A stretch of DNA of 64,000 nt from an uncultured Clostridia bacterium (GTDB lineage Bacteria; Bacillota; Clostridia; Christensenellales; UBA1242), in assembly GCA_944382715.1 (NCBI GenBank), contig CALWNC010000002.1, positions 72,738-136,737 of the forward strand, read 5' to 3'. The notes beneath the pieces were generated by a model. It saw only the letters and a list, made by a program, of their open reading frames with translations. It made no database searches and was not told the origin of the DNA. Each line of letters begins with the position of its first letter. Position 1 is the stretch's first letter. Positions 41,646 through 50,848 of the stretch are shown one piece after another. A program made the position numbers and the translations under genes.

Positions 41646-41661
41646 TTGGGAGAAAAAATTA

Positions 41662-42966
41662 ATGGAAGAGTTTTTTGTAGAAGAAGAAATACCTTATTCT
41701 ATATATAAATATATTCATTTAAATTATGGTGATTTTAATCTTAATTTAAAAACAAGATTTTTAAGTTATTTAGAAAATTATAATGGAGAAATATTACAGA
41801 GAGTTTTTGCTTTTAGAAATAATAAAAAGAAAGGAATTGAAATTACTGAAGTGATAAGAAGATGTTCTAATAATAATTTATATATGGTAAAAAATTTGTA
41901 TTTTGTAAATGTAGCAGGATATATCGCAGTTTATGAAAGTAAAAATATATATAGATATGGTGTTATTCGATGGTCTAAGGAAGATTTTGATAAATGGTAT
42001 ACTTCTGATAAGAAAGATAAATGTAATTTATTTGCTCCAGTAATAAATATTGAATTATTACAGAATACAAAATATAAATATTGCGGTTACAATTCATTAT
42101 CTTATGGTTATGACATTATTGACTATCTTGAATTATATAATAAATATCCCGGTGTTGAATTTTTGTCTAAGATGGGATTATATCCAAGTGTAATGTTACT
42201 TAAGAAATGTGAAAAAGATAAATTATTTTGTAAATATTTGATTAAGAATAAAGAAAATGTATTTAAATATAATGTACAAACAGTTGTTTATGCATTTAAT
42301 CATAATTTAAGACCAGAAGATGCTCATTTTGAACTTTATATTAGAAAAGAATTAAAAGATTATTTAGATAAAAATATTTTAAATAATATAAATTTTGTCA
42401 AAATGCATAAGTATTTTGAAGAAAATAATATTTCTATTTATTTATATAAAGATTATTTAGAAGCAATAATCTATCTTAAACTTGATTTAACTCAGTCTAA
42501 AAATTTATATCCACATGATTTTAAAAGAATGCATGATTTAAGAATAGACGAGTGTGACTCGGCCAAGGCAGAAGAGGAAATTGAATCTAAACGGAAGTTT
42601 TATAGTGATTTTAAAAAAGTATCTAATAAATATAAGTTTTTAGAATACAAAAAAGATTATATGTTAGAGATTGCGCCAAGCGTAATGTCTTTAAAGAAAG
42701 AGGGACGAGAATTAAAACACTGTGTAGGTAAACTAGGCTATGATAAGAAAATGATTGATGAAAAAAGCTTAATATTTTTTATTCGAAAGTTAGATAATTT
42801 AAAAAAGCCATTTGTTACATTGGAATACTCATTAAGTGAACATAAAATATTACAAATTTATGGCTATGATGACACAGACCCAGAAGAAAGTGTAATAAAG
42901 TTTGCAAAACATTGGTTAAAAATAGCAAATAGACGACTAAGTAAATTTGAAAAAAAAGTTGCATAA
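41662..42966 (+). CDS. PcfJ-like protein
   Basis: 434 residues. The C-terminal part has the PcfJ pattern: LKKEGRELKHCVGKLGYDKK, then LIFFIRKLDN, PFVTLEYS and ILQIYGYDD. PcfJ proteins occur in conjugative plasmids and phages of Bacillota; their biochemical role is unknown. The N-terminal 300 residues are helical. A vestige of its 3' end is repeated at 43333-43377. Good ribosome site GGGAG upstream. Confidence 0.7.
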   Translation: MEEFFVEEEIPYSIYKYIHLNYGDFNLNLKTRFLSYLENYNGEILQRVFAFRNNKKKGIEITEVIRRCSNNNLYMVKNLYFVNVAGYIAVYESKNIYRYGVIRWSKEDFDKWYTSDKKDKCNLFAPVINIELLQNTKYKYCGYNSLSYGYDIIDYLELYNKYPGVEFLSKMGLYPSVMLLKKCEKDKLFCKYLIKNKENVFKYNVQTVVYAFNHNLRPEDAHFELYIRKELKDYLDKNILNNINFVKMHKYFEENNISIYLYKDYLEAIIYLKLDLTQSKNLYPHDFKRMHDLRIDECDSAKAEEEIESKRKFYSDFKKVSNKYKFLEYKKDYMLEIAPSVMSLKKEGRELKHCVGKLGYDKKMIDEKSLIFFIRKLDNLKKPFVTLEYSLSEHKILQIYGYDDTDPEESVIKFAKHWLKIANRRLSKFEKKVA

Positions 42967-42982
42967 AATAGGAGAAAATTAA

Positions 42983-43336
42983 ATGATAAAAGATAAAATA
43001 AAAACTTGTAATTATTGTTCAAATTCTAGAACATATACACTAACTGATGAAGAAGAACTTGATTCAAATTTCTGTTTTGATGATGACACTGATTATTCAT
43101 CACAAGTATTTTTTGTTAGTGAAGATAAAAATCATAGAATAATGCATACAATAGGAGATGGAAAACCACCTAGATTGGAGTTTGAATTTTGGAATAATAA
43201 TTTTAAAAGATGGGATACTTATGATATTAAATTTCTAAAATTTTGTTTTAATTGTGGTAGAAAAATAATTGAATATCCTGAGTTTAAAACTTATGAAGAA
43301 AAGAAAATTGCTAAGTTAAAAATAAATAAAAGATAG
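42983..43336 (+). CDS. Split zinc-ribbon protein
   Basis: 117 residues. CNYCSN near the N-terminus and CFNCGRK near the C-terminus make a four-Cys zinc site with an acidic insert. GGAG before the ATG. Last full gene of prophage 2. Function unknown. Confidence 0.55.
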   Translation: MIKDKIKTCNYCSNSRTYTLTDEEELDSNFCFDDDTDYSSQVFFVSEDKNHRIMHTIGDGKPPRLEFEFWNNNFKRWDTYDIKFLKFCFNCGRKIIEYPEFKTYEEKKIAKLKINKR

Positions 43337-43377
43337 CAAACAGACGACTTTTAAAATTTGAAAAGAAAATTGTTTAA
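43333..43377 (+). pseudogene. Vestige of a PcfJ gene 3' end
   Basis: Fifteen codons reading IANRRLLKFEKKIV-stop repeat the end of the PcfJ-like gene (IANRRLSKFEKKVA, 42922-42966) with several silent changes. This looks like the scar of a recombination or gene duplication that later lost its body. Confidence 0.55.
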
Positions 43378-43470
43378 AAACTGGAATAATATTTTAAACA
43401 GGTTAAGGTGCGAAAATGAAAAGATATTAAAAACTATCTAAGTAGAGGTAATAAATAGATTATGAAATAA

Positions 43471-43505
43471 AAAGATAACAGGACTAAATGCTTGTTATCT
43501 TTTTA
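43471..43505 (+). terminator. Terminator at the right end of prophage 2
   Basis: AAAGATAACA and TGTTATCTTT pair (10 bp), followed by TTATT. Ends the rightward accessory transcript before attR. Confidence 0.65.
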
Positions 43506-43518
43506 TTAAAAAATAAAA

Positions 43519-43539
43519 TTAACCCAAAATTAACCCAAA
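43519..43539. repeat. Integrase arm-type sites, right end
   Basis: TTAACCCAAA at 43519-43528 and 43530-43539, same orientation and nearly the same spacing as the pair at 23605-23626. Confidence 0.65.
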
Positions 43540-43568
43540 TTTTTTAAAAATGTAAAAAACAAATAAAA

Positions 43569-43590
43569 AAACTGCCAAAATTGGCAGTTT
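43569..43590 (-). terminator. Prophage-supplied terminator for tRNA-Ser
   Basis: AAACTGCCAA/TTGGCAGTTT hairpin followed on the minus strand by TTTTATTT, directly after the tRNA 3' end. It replaces the original terminator, now at R2 (23450-23478) on the other side of the prophage. Confidence 0.7.
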
Positions 43591-43597
43591 AAAGTCG

Positions 43598-43685
43598 TGG
43601 CGGAGAGTTAGGGATTCGAACCCCAGATAGCTTTCACTATGCCAGTTTTCAAGACTGGTGTATTCAACCGCTCTACCAACTCTCC
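43598..43685 (-). tRNA. tRNA-Ser(TGA), prophage 2 attachment site
   Basis: 88 bases including encoded CCA. Acceptor GGAGAGT/ACTCTCC, discriminator G, anticodon arm CCAGT-CTTGAAA-ACTGG with anticodon TGA, a long variable arm (CATAGTGAAAGCTATC) as in serine tRNAs, T-arm with GGTTCGAATCCC. The 3' 17 bases are the att core shared with 23486-23502, so the integrated prophage keeps the tRNA whole. Confidence 0.93.
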
Positions 43686-43964
43686 ATATTTAACTATTAG
43701 TATTATACACAAATCTTTATTATAAATCAAGTGTTTTTCTAAAATTTGTAAGAAATTTTAATTTTTCTTTTACAATGAAATTTTTAACTATAATTAGAAT
43801 TTAATTTAGAGAATACAATTTTTTGTTTTAATACAAGCTAAATTGTTAATTGAATTTTGCAGAAATTTAATTATAAAATTCAAAGTTTTATTTATTATAA
43901 AAATTATAATTGTTCAAATGACAATAAATATTGAAGTGAAATAATTTTAAATTTCATTATTAGT

Positions 43965-45209
43965 ATGGATTTAATGATAAAATTTACAATAAATGAGAAT
44001 AATAATTTTATGGAGTATGTAAAGGGAAAACCATATTTTTGTTATTCAACTGAAAAAGTAAAGCAATATAAATATTTAGACTGTGATATAAAATGTGAAG
44101 TTCTTATCATAGGTGGGGGAATTGATGGTGCGATAGCTAACTATTATTTATCTAAAAAGTTTGATGTTGCGTTAGTTGATAAGGGAAGGATTGGTATGGG
44201 TTGCACATCTTGTGCCACTGCACTTTTAGAATATCAATTAGATGATTTTGCAAGTGACCTTAATAAATATATGACAAAAGATGAAATTATTATGGCTTAT
44301 AATATGGGACTTGAAGCAGTACAAAAAATAGAAAAATTTATAAAAAAATATGGGAACAATTGTGAATTTGCATTAAGACCAACCTTTTTATATACAAATT
44401 CAATCTTTACAGTCCAAAAGATAAAACAAGAATATTATTTTCGCAAAAATAATGGTTTTGATTGTAAATTATATGAAAGTAAAAATAATCCTTTTCCTTT
44501 TCCAATAAAATGTGGAATATATGTTGAAAATGGAGGTTGTGAATTTAACCCATATCTTTTCACAAAGATGATGATAGAAAATTCAAATAATCAATCTAAG
44601 ATTTTTGAAAATACAAATATAAAAGAGCTTACTAAAACACATAACGGCAATGTTGCTATTACTAATTTTGGGGAGAAAATTGTTTGTAAAAAAATATTAA
44701 TTGCCACGGGCTTTAATTGGGAAGTGTTAAATAAAAGTGATTTATGTGACAGATTTATAACATATTCAATTGTTACAAGTCCAATAAAAGAAATTTCTTG
44801 GAAAGAAAAAGCACTTGTTCACGATGCAACTTCGCCATATCATTATTTACGAACACTTCCCGATGGTCGAATAATTTTTGGGGGAGAAGATAGTGTATTT
44901 AAAGAAAAGCCAATAAGTGAAAGCAAGTGTAATAAAAAGTATGATAAGCTTGCAAAAGATTTGTTTAAACTGTTTCCTGAAATGAAAGGTAAAGTTAAAA
45001 TTGATTATAAGTTTTGTGGTTGCTTTGGAACAACTTCTAATAATTTGGGTCTAATAGGTGAAAGTAAAATTGATAGTGACATTTTGCTTTTTATAAGCTG
45101 TGGAGCAAATGGAATAATAAATGCGATGGCTGTAACTAGTGTTATTGAGGATATTTTGATGAAAAAGGACAATCCATTAATTAAGTTATTTTCTCCTAAA
45201 AGAGAATAG
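43965..45209 (+). CDS. FAD-dependent oxidoreductase (DAO family)
   Basis: 414 residues. VLIIGGGIDGAIANYYLSKK is the dinucleotide-binding Rossmann motif near residue 45-65, followed by VALVDKGRIGMGCT as the second strand; ILIATGF near 250 and GANGIINAMA at the C-terminus complete the DAO fold. Such enzymes oxidise amines, amino acids or glycerol phosphate; the substrate cannot be told. About 40 residues precede the Rossmann part. No strong ribosome site is seen, so the exact start (43965 or the ATG 9 bases later) is uncertain. Confidence 0.75.
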   Translation: MDLMIKFTINENNNFMEYVKGKPYFCYSTEKVKQYKYLDCDIKCEVLIIGGGIDGAIANYYLSKKFDVALVDKGRIGMGCTSCATALLEYQLDDFASDLNKYMTKDEIIMAYNMGLEAVQKIEKFIKKYGNNCEFALRPTFLYTNSIFTVQKIKQEYYFRKNNGFDCKLYESKNNPFPFPIKCGIYVENGGCEFNPYLFTKMMIENSNNQSKIFENTNIKELTKTHNGNVAITNFGEKIVCKKILIATGFNWEVLNKSDLCDRFITYSIVTSPIKEISWKEKALVHDATSPYHYLRTLPDGRIIFGGEDSVFKEKPISESKCNKKYDKLAKDLFKLFPEMKGKVKIDYKFCGCFGTTSNNLGLIGESKIDSDILLFISCGANGIINAMAVTSVIEDILMKKDNPLIKLFSPKRE

Positions 45210-45624
45210 AGAAAATTTGACATTCAATAATTTAGTAAAATACATTTAAAATTATAGTTTTTGTAAAGCCCACATTTAATAATGTAAAACTGCAATTTTT
45301 TTTAAATTTGATTATTTTTCTTAATATTTTAATTATTTTTTATAATTTTTGCGTTTTTTATTTGTGATTTATTAATAATAGAATTATCCTTACATAAATT
45401 AAAAAAAATTTTGTACTATTAACAAGTATATTAAAATTAGCGAAGCATAACTATTAATTTTTGGTTTTTTATAATAAAGTAGGGAGGTGAGATTTATCTT
45501 ATATTAGATAAATCTCACCCCCCTTTAATTAGAATTAAAGCTAAGTAACTATATTATATTCTGGTTAATAAATTTGTTATTAAAATTTAATATGTTTTAA
45601 TTGATATAATTGTTTAATTTAAAA
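45210..45624. other. Gene-free AT-rich stretch with a 14-bp hairpin
   Basis: GGTGAGATTTATCT (45486-45499) pairs exactly with 45506-45519 and covers a ribosome-site-like GGGAGGTG. A TTTTTGCGTTTTTT motif lies at 45346-45359. No gene is seen. Confidence 0.5.
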
Positions 45625-46476
45625 TTAGTCTATTTTTCCACCATCATTAATGTATAAAATACCAAGAACATTTTCTCCACAGTGTGAAGTTATTGTTCCA
45701 CCTGCAGTTGTTTCTATTATATTCTTAAATCCATTATCTTCAAGAACCTTTCTTGCGTTTTCAACCATTTGTGTTGTTGCCGTTGTATGTGTGATAAACA
45801 CGATTGATTTATCAGGATTATTAAATTCTTCTAATGTATCTTTGCAGTACTGAGTAATAATTTTTTCCATTTTACCACGATATTTTTTTGCAGGCTTCAT
45901 TAAACCATCTTTTAAAATAATCTGTGGGTGTATTTTTAACAGATTTGCTCCAAAATATGATAGGGCATTACATCTTCCACCTTTGTAAAGATAATCAAGT
46001 CGGTCAACAACAAAGCTTACTTGGACAAAAGGTACTCTCATTTGCAACTTGTGAGCGATTTCTCCCGGGTTTTTACCAAGTTTAACAAGTTGTGATGCGT
46101 AAAGAACAAGTAAACCAATTCCAGTTGAAAGGGATTTAGAATCAATAACATAAACCTCTTTGAATTTTTGTGATGCAATTACTGCATTTGAGTGTGCAGA
46201 AGAAACGCCACTTGATAGGGTAATATGAATTACTGCGTCATAATTTTTTAAAAGTTTGGCAAAATAAACGAGATAATCTTCTTCATTAATGGCACTTGTC
46301 TTTGGAAGATTCCCCGTTTTTTCAACATATTCAAATATTTTGGCAGGCACTGTTTCATCGTCCGAAAATTCGTCATTGCCAAGTATTACTTTATAAGGTA
46401 TTACCTTTATATCATTTTCTTCAATTATTTTTTTTGATAAATCACAAGTTGATTCAGTTGATATAGCAATTTTCAT
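45625..46476 (-). CDS. DegV family fatty-acid-binding protein
   Basis: 283 residues from ATG 46476 (TTGGAGGAATTT upstream supplies the ribosome site). IAISTESTCDLSKKI, PLPKTSAIN-type (LPKTSAINEEDY), HITLSSGVSSAH and VIDSKSLSTGIGL are DegV hallmarks; GRCNALSYFGANLLKI binds the lipid head. DegV/FakB-like proteins carry fatty acids for FakA phosphorylation and membrane lipid synthesis. Single host gene. Confidence 0.85.
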   Translation of the reverse strand: MKIAISTESTCDLSKKIIEENDIKVIPYKVILGNDEFSDDETVPAKIFEYVEKTGNLPKTSAINEEDYLVYFAKLLKNYDAVIHITLSSGVSSAHSNAVIASQKFKEVYVIDSKSLSTGIGLLVLYASQLVKLGKNPGEIAHKLQMRVPFVQVSFVVDRLDYLYKGGRCNALSYFGANLLKIHPQIILKDGLMKPAKKYRGKMEKIITQYCKDTLEEFNNPDKSIVFITHTTATTQMVENARKVLEDNGFKNIIETTAGGTITSHCGENVLGILYINDGGKID

Positions 46477-46607
46477 AAATTCCTCCAATACAATAAGCTA
46501 AATATTACTAGATCTATTTTATCACTAAAATTTAAATTTTCAAAGTAAAAAATGAATATTGCTTAATTATAATTTTGACAAAACTCAATTAAAAATACTA
46601 TTTTACT

Positions 46608-46635
46608 TTGAAAAAAGAAAAAAATTTGTTATAAT
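46608..46635 (+). promoter_or_regulatory. Promoter of tex
   Basis: TTGAAA (46608-46613) and TATAAT (46630-46635), spacing 16 bases. Confidence 0.6.
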
Positions 46636-46711
46636 AAAAAAAGTGTGGATGTATTTTTAAAAGAATAATACATATAGTACACAAAATTTAAGTATTTAAG
46701 GAAAAAGTATA

Positions 46712-48964
46712 ATGGAAATTTATGAAGCGCTAGCGAAAGAATTTAATATCAAGGAGGAATATTCAAATAATTTAATTAATCTTCTTGATGAGGGAAGCAC
46801 AATACCTTTTATTGCAAGATATAGAAAGGAAATGCATGGAAGTCTTGACGATCAAGTTATTAGACAATTTGCAGATAGGTTAACCTATCTTAGAAATTTT
46901 GAGGATAGAAAAAAGACAATTATTAAGTCTATTGATGAACAAGGTAAACTTGATGATGAGATATTGAAAAAATTAGATGAAGCTAAGACTTTAACTGAAC
47001 TTGAAGATATTTATAGACCATTCAAACCAAAGAGAAAGACTCGTGCTACTGAGGCAATTGCAAAGGGATTGGAGCCACTTGCAGACATAATAATGGCACA
47101 AGAAAAGACGGATAAGACCCTTGAAGAGATTGCAAGTGAATATATTTCAGAAGAAAAGGGTGTTGAAAATGCAGAACAGGCAATTTCTGGAGCAAAGGAT
47201 ATTATAGCAGAAAGAATATCTGACAATAGTGATTTAAGAAAAGAACTTCGTGAGTTTTTAAAGAAGTCGGCATTCATAACTTCTGTTATAAAAAAGCCAA
47301 AAGAATCAAAATCTAAAAAAGAAGAAGTTAAGGTTATTGATAATTCAAATAAGTATGAAGATAAAGAAGGCAGTGAAAAGAATACGACTGCTGATACTTA
47401 TGCCGTTTATGACAATTTCAAGCAAGAAGTTTCAAAAATTCCATCACATAGAATTCTTGCAATAAATCGTGGTGAAAAGGAAGACTTTTTGAAAGTTAGT
47501 CTAGAGTTTAATAGAGAAAAATGTCTTGAAATTATTGCAGAAAATTATAAGATTTTACCTGATACGATTTTTACAGAGGCTCTCACACTTACACATGAAG
47601 ATTCTTTTGATAGATTAATTGAACCAAGCCTTGAAAGAGAAATTCGCTCGGACCTAACTGATATGGCAAATGAGCAGGCAATTAAGAATTTTGAAATTAA
47701 TTTAAAACCTCTTTTAATGGAAGCACCACTAAAGGGAAAAAGAATATTGGGTTTTGACCCGGGTTATAGAATGGGTTGCAAGCTTGCCGTAATTGATGAA
47801 AATGGTACAGTTTTGGACACAGCAGTTATTTATCCAACTCCACCACTAAAAAAGATAGATGAAAGTAAACAAATTATGACTAAACTAATTTCAAAATGGG
47901 GTGTTGATGTAATTTCAATTGGAAATGGAACTGCAAGCAAAGAAAGTGAAATCTTTTGTGCTGACCTTATTAAAACACTGCAAAGAAAAGTAAATTATGC
48001 CGTTGTATCAGAAGCAGGAGCATCAATTTATTCGGCAAGTAAGCTTGGAGCAGAAGAGTTCCCTGATATGAATGTAAATCTTCGTAGTGCAGTTTCAATT
48101 GCAAGGCGTTTACAAGACCCACTTGCTGAGCTTATAAAAGTAGATGTAAAAAGTATAGGTGTTGGACAGTATCAACATGATATGCCACAAAAAAGACTTA
48201 CTGAAGTATTAGATGGAGTCGTTGAAGATTGCGTAAACAAGGTTGGCGTTGATATTAATACTGCAAGTCCAAGTTTACTTAAAAGAGTTTCAGGTTTAAA
48301 TGAAGGTTTAGCTAAAAATATCGTTTCATACCGTGAAAAAAATGGAGCTTTTGTAACAAGAGCAGACTTTTTAAAAGTGCCAAAACTTGGAGCAAAGGCG
48401 TTTGAACAATGCGCAGGCTTCCTTAAAATTGTTAATGGAGAAGAAATTTTGGACAATACTTCTGTACACCCTGAAAGTTATGAAAATGCTAGACAACTTT
48501 TAAAGGTATTTAAAATGACAGAAGAAGATGTAAAAAATGGTACGGTTTCAAAACTTCCAGAATTAGTTAACGATTACGGAGAAGAAAAACTTGCTAGTGA
48601 AATTGGAATTGGTGTTCCTACAATGAATGATATTGTTTCTGAACTTGTAAAACCGGGTCGTGATATTCGTGAAGAAGCTCAGCACATAGAGTTAAGAACT
48701 GATGTTCTTTCAATTGAAGATTTAAAAGTTGGTATGATATTAACTGGTACTGTAAGAAATGTTATAGACTTTGGTGCATTTATTGATATTGGTGTACATC
48801 AAGATGGACTCGTCCACATTTCAGAGATTTGTGATAGATACATTAAGCACCCAAGTGAAGAACTCACTGTTGGTCAAATTGTAAAAGTTAAAGTAATTTC
48901 TCTTGATATTCCAAAAAAGAGAATAGGCCTATCAATTAAAAATGCAACAGAAGAAGCAGAATAA
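46712..48964 (+). CDS. tex: Tex: S1-domain RNA-binding transcription accessory protein
   Basis: 750 residues, the usual Tex length. N-terminal helices (LLDEGSTIPFIARYRKE), a YqgF-like RNase H fold (RILGFDPGYRMGCKLAVID), helix-hairpin-helix motifs (VGVDINTASPSLLKRVSGL) and a C-terminal S1 domain (GMILTGTVRNVIDFGAFIDI). Tex binds nucleic acid at the transcribing polymerase and affects stress fitness in many bacteria. It has its own promoter and a terminator at 49027-49050, so it is a single-gene unit. Confidence 0.92.
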   Translation: MEIYEALAKEFNIKEEYSNNLINLLDEGSTIPFIARYRKEMHGSLDDQVIRQFADRLTYLRNFEDRKKTIIKSIDEQGKLDDEILKKLDEAKTLTELEDIYRPFKPKRKTRATEAIAKGLEPLADIIMAQEKTDKTLEEIASEYISEEKGVENAEQAISGAKDIIAERISDNSDLRKELREFLKKSAFITSVIKKPKESKSKKEEVKVIDNSNKYEDKEGSEKNTTADTYAVYDNFKQEVSKIPSHRILAINRGEKEDFLKVSLEFNREKCLEIIAENYKILPDTIFTEALTLTHEDSFDRLIEPSLEREIRSDLTDMANEQAIKNFEINLKPLLMEAPLKGKRILGFDPGYRMGCKLAVIDENGTVLDTAVIYPTPPLKKIDESKQIMTKLISKWGVDVISIGNGTASKESEIFCADLIKTLQRKVNYAVVSEAGASIYSASKLGAEEFPDMNVNLRSAVSIARRLQDPLAELIKVDVKSIGVGQYQHDMPQKRLTEVLDGVVEDCVNKVGVDINTASPSLLKRVSGLNEGLAKNIVSYREKNGAFVTRADFLKVPKLGAKAFEQCAGFLKIVNGEEILDNTSVHPESYENARQLLKVFKMTEEDVKNGTVSKLPELVNDYGEEKLASEIGIGVPTMNDIVSELVKPGRDIREEAQHIELRTDVLSIEDLKVGMILTGTVRNVIDFGAFIDIGVHQDGLVHISEICDRYIKHPSEELTVGQIVKVKVISLDIPKKRIGLSIKNATEEAE

Positions 48965-49026
48965 TGAATTTAAATTCATAATAAAAATAAATTACATTTT
49001 GAGATTATAAAAAACTGCAAATTTAG

Positions 49027-49050
49027 TGCTCTATTTTTAAAAATAGAGCA
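49027..49050 (+). terminator. Terminator after tex
   Basis: TGCTCTATTTTT and its complement form a palindromic stem; TATTTT follows. Confidence 0.65.
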
Positions 49051-49175
49051 TATTTTAACCTTAAAAGATAAAAAAATTAAAAATTAATCAACTTATAAAA
49101 GTATGCGTAGTAACAATTTTAAATTATTTTTATAACTGTTATAAATATTATTTAAGACAATTGTAGCTTTTGGTG

Positions 49176-49204
49176 TTGAAAAAAATAAAGATTTAGTGTA
49201 TAAT
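49176..49204 (+). promoter_or_regulatory. Promoter of the zeta toxin operon
   Basis: TTGAAA (49176-49181), 17 bases, TATAAT (49199-49204), then AGGAG before the first gene. Confidence 0.7.
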
Positions 49205-49231
49205 TTAGAAAATTGTTTATAGGAGATAAAT

Positions 49232-49450
49232 ATGGTTGAAAATGTTAAACTAGAGATTGCAATTCAACTAGTTGCTGAAAAGATAGCCGACCTTTATTAT
49301 AAAATTGAAAATTCTTCAAGTCTTTCCGAAAGGCAAGCACTTGAAGAGAATCTTGCTTTGGCTTTTGATGAAAAAGAAAAAGTTGCTCTTGGCGATCATG
49401 TTGTTATAGAAAAAATTATTAGTGAAAGGAGTGGCAAAAATGGAAGGTAA
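49232..49450 (+). CDS. Putative antitoxin of a zeta-type module
   Basis: 72 residues, helical and acidic (LEIAIQLVAEKIADLYYKIE). First gene of the operon, overlapping the zeta-like kinase by 11 bases, as expected for an antitoxin made ahead of its toxin. Sequence is not clearly epsilon, so partner status is by position and size. Confidence 0.55.
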   Translation: MVENVKLEIAIQLVAEKIADLYYKIENSSSLSERQALEENLALAFDEKEKVALGDHVVIEKIISERSGKNGR

Positions 49451-50429
49451 ATCTCCTGAATATATTGAATTTCTAAAAACGAGAATTTCTCCAAATGTTA
49501 AAACAGAAGTAGCAGAAATGATGCTTGAATATGCTTTAACGCCTGAGGAACATCAAAAATCACTAAATTTAATTAGACATTATTGTTTTGATAATAAATA
49601 TAGTGTTCAAAATCCAAAAATCTTTTTGGTAATTTCTCAAACTGGTGGAGGAAAAAGTGGTTTAACTGTTCGTATTTTAAAAAATAATCCAAATACTGTT
49701 ATTATTGATTCAGATGCATTTAAAGCCTTTAATCCTAGAAAAGACGAAATTACAAAAAAATATCCAACTCGCTATGGATTTTTAACGGGATTAGATGCAT
49801 ATCTACATAGAGATGAAATATATAATCAGGCAATAAAAAACGGCTATAATATATTAATTGAAATTGCTCCATCAACAAAGGAGAAATTGTTTAATATAGA
49901 TTTTGAAGAACTTTCAAGACATGGTTATACGGTTGATGCAAATATCCTAGCAGTATCAAGAATTAATAGTTTAATCTCAGTTCACGAAAGATTTGAAGGA
50001 CAGATTGAAGCAGGTATGGATGCTCCAAAACTTACGGACTTAAAGAGAGCTAATGATTCATATGATGCAGTTGTATTGGTTCTTGAAGATCTTTTAAAAA
50101 TGGACGATGTAAAATTGTCAATTTGGAAAAGAGCTCAAGAAGATTATGAAGTTGATAGATATAGTACGAATAATCTATTTAGTATTGATCAATCTCTTGT
50201 TGAAAAGGATAGATACCCTGAATTAGTTACCACAGATAAAAATAATGCTAGGGCTCTATTTATTCAAGCAAGGGAAGAAGATGAAAAAATTACTCTTCAA
50301 AACGCAGATGAAAGAATAAAAACTATAAAACGACAAATGGAAACAAGGCATGCCCCAACCGATCAAAGAGCACAACTTTCTAAAATTGAAGAAATAGTTT
50401 ACGATACTCATAAAAATTATGATAAATAG
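49440..50429 (+). CDS. Zeta-toxin-like UDP-sugar kinase
   Basis: 329 residues from ATG 49440 (AAAGGAG upstream). ISQTGGGKSGL is Walker A, IDSDAFKAFNP gives the catalytic Asp and following basic-hydrophobic stretch of zeta toxins, and VHERFEGQIE the conserved Arg region. Zeta toxins phosphorylate UDP-N-acetylglucosamine and block cell-wall synthesis. Ends with a terminator at 50474-50504. Some zeta-fold kinases act in other ways, so toxicity is inferred. Confidence 0.75.
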   Translation: MEGKSPEYIEFLKTRISPNVKTEVAEMMLEYALTPEEHQKSLNLIRHYCFDNKYSVQNPKIFLVISQTGGGKSGLTVRILKNNPNTVIIDSDAFKAFNPRKDEITKKYPTRYGFLTGLDAYLHRDEIYNQAIKNGYNILIEIAPSTKEKLFNIDFEELSRHGYTVDANILAVSRINSLISVHERFEGQIEAGMDAPKLTDLKRANDSYDAVVLVLEDLLKMDDVKLSIWKRAQEDYEVDRYSTNNLFSIDQSLVEKDRYPELVTTDKNNARALFIQAREEDEKITLQNADERIKTIKRQMETRHAPTDQRAQLSKIEEIVYDTHKNYDK

Positions 50430-50848
50430 AAATTAAGATATAATTTATTTATATATAATTATAATAAGAGAAAAACACAAGTGAAGAAGATACTTGTGTT
50501 TTTTAATATTCACTTTTATTTTAAAATTATGGCTTATTTTGAAAAGAATTTGATTTTAGTAAACATAGATTTTTTTAATAAAGAAAATAGGGGCAAGTAA
50601 ATTATAAAATACAAAGATTAATTTCTTTTTAAATTAAATATAGACAAAATTAATTATAAAATATAAAACAAGAAAATAAATTTATTATTAAATTGTGTTA
50701 AATTTATATAATTTTTAAGATTTTTATATCATTTTTGCGTTTTTTATTATTATAAAAGATAATTATTCTAAAAGAGATAAGAAAAATTGCAAAATTTAAT
50801 TTTAATAAAAAATAAAAACTTCACTATATGAAGTTTTTATTTTTTTCT
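50430..50848. other. Gene-free stretch with two terminators
   Basis: AACACAAGT/ACTTGTGTT plus T-run at 50474-50504 ends the zeta operon; AAAAACTTC/GAAGTTTTT at 50814-50838 serves the minus-strand DUF11 gene. A TTTTTGCGTTTTTT motif is at 50732-50745. Otherwise AT-rich and empty. Confidence 0.6.

Larger units (their letters stand above)
23486..43614. mobile_element. Inovirus-like prophage 2 with CRESS-type Rep, in tRNA-Ser
   Basis: About 20.1 kb between 17-bp direct repeats that copy the tRNA-Ser 3' end. Left to right: tyrosine integrase, repressor and regulators, tRNA-like gene, structural genes, Zot-like ATPase, origin with CRESS-type stem-loop and Rep, then accessory genes (HExxH protein, DUF3102-like, PcfJ-like). 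TTAACCCAAA arm-type repeats occur near both ends. It is longer than most inoviruses because of the accessory block. Confidence 0.85.

Noticed and set aside
45486..45519. Hairpin as a rho-independent terminator
   Set aside because: No proper T-run follows on either strand and no gene ends nearby on the right side; left as a structure of unknown role.
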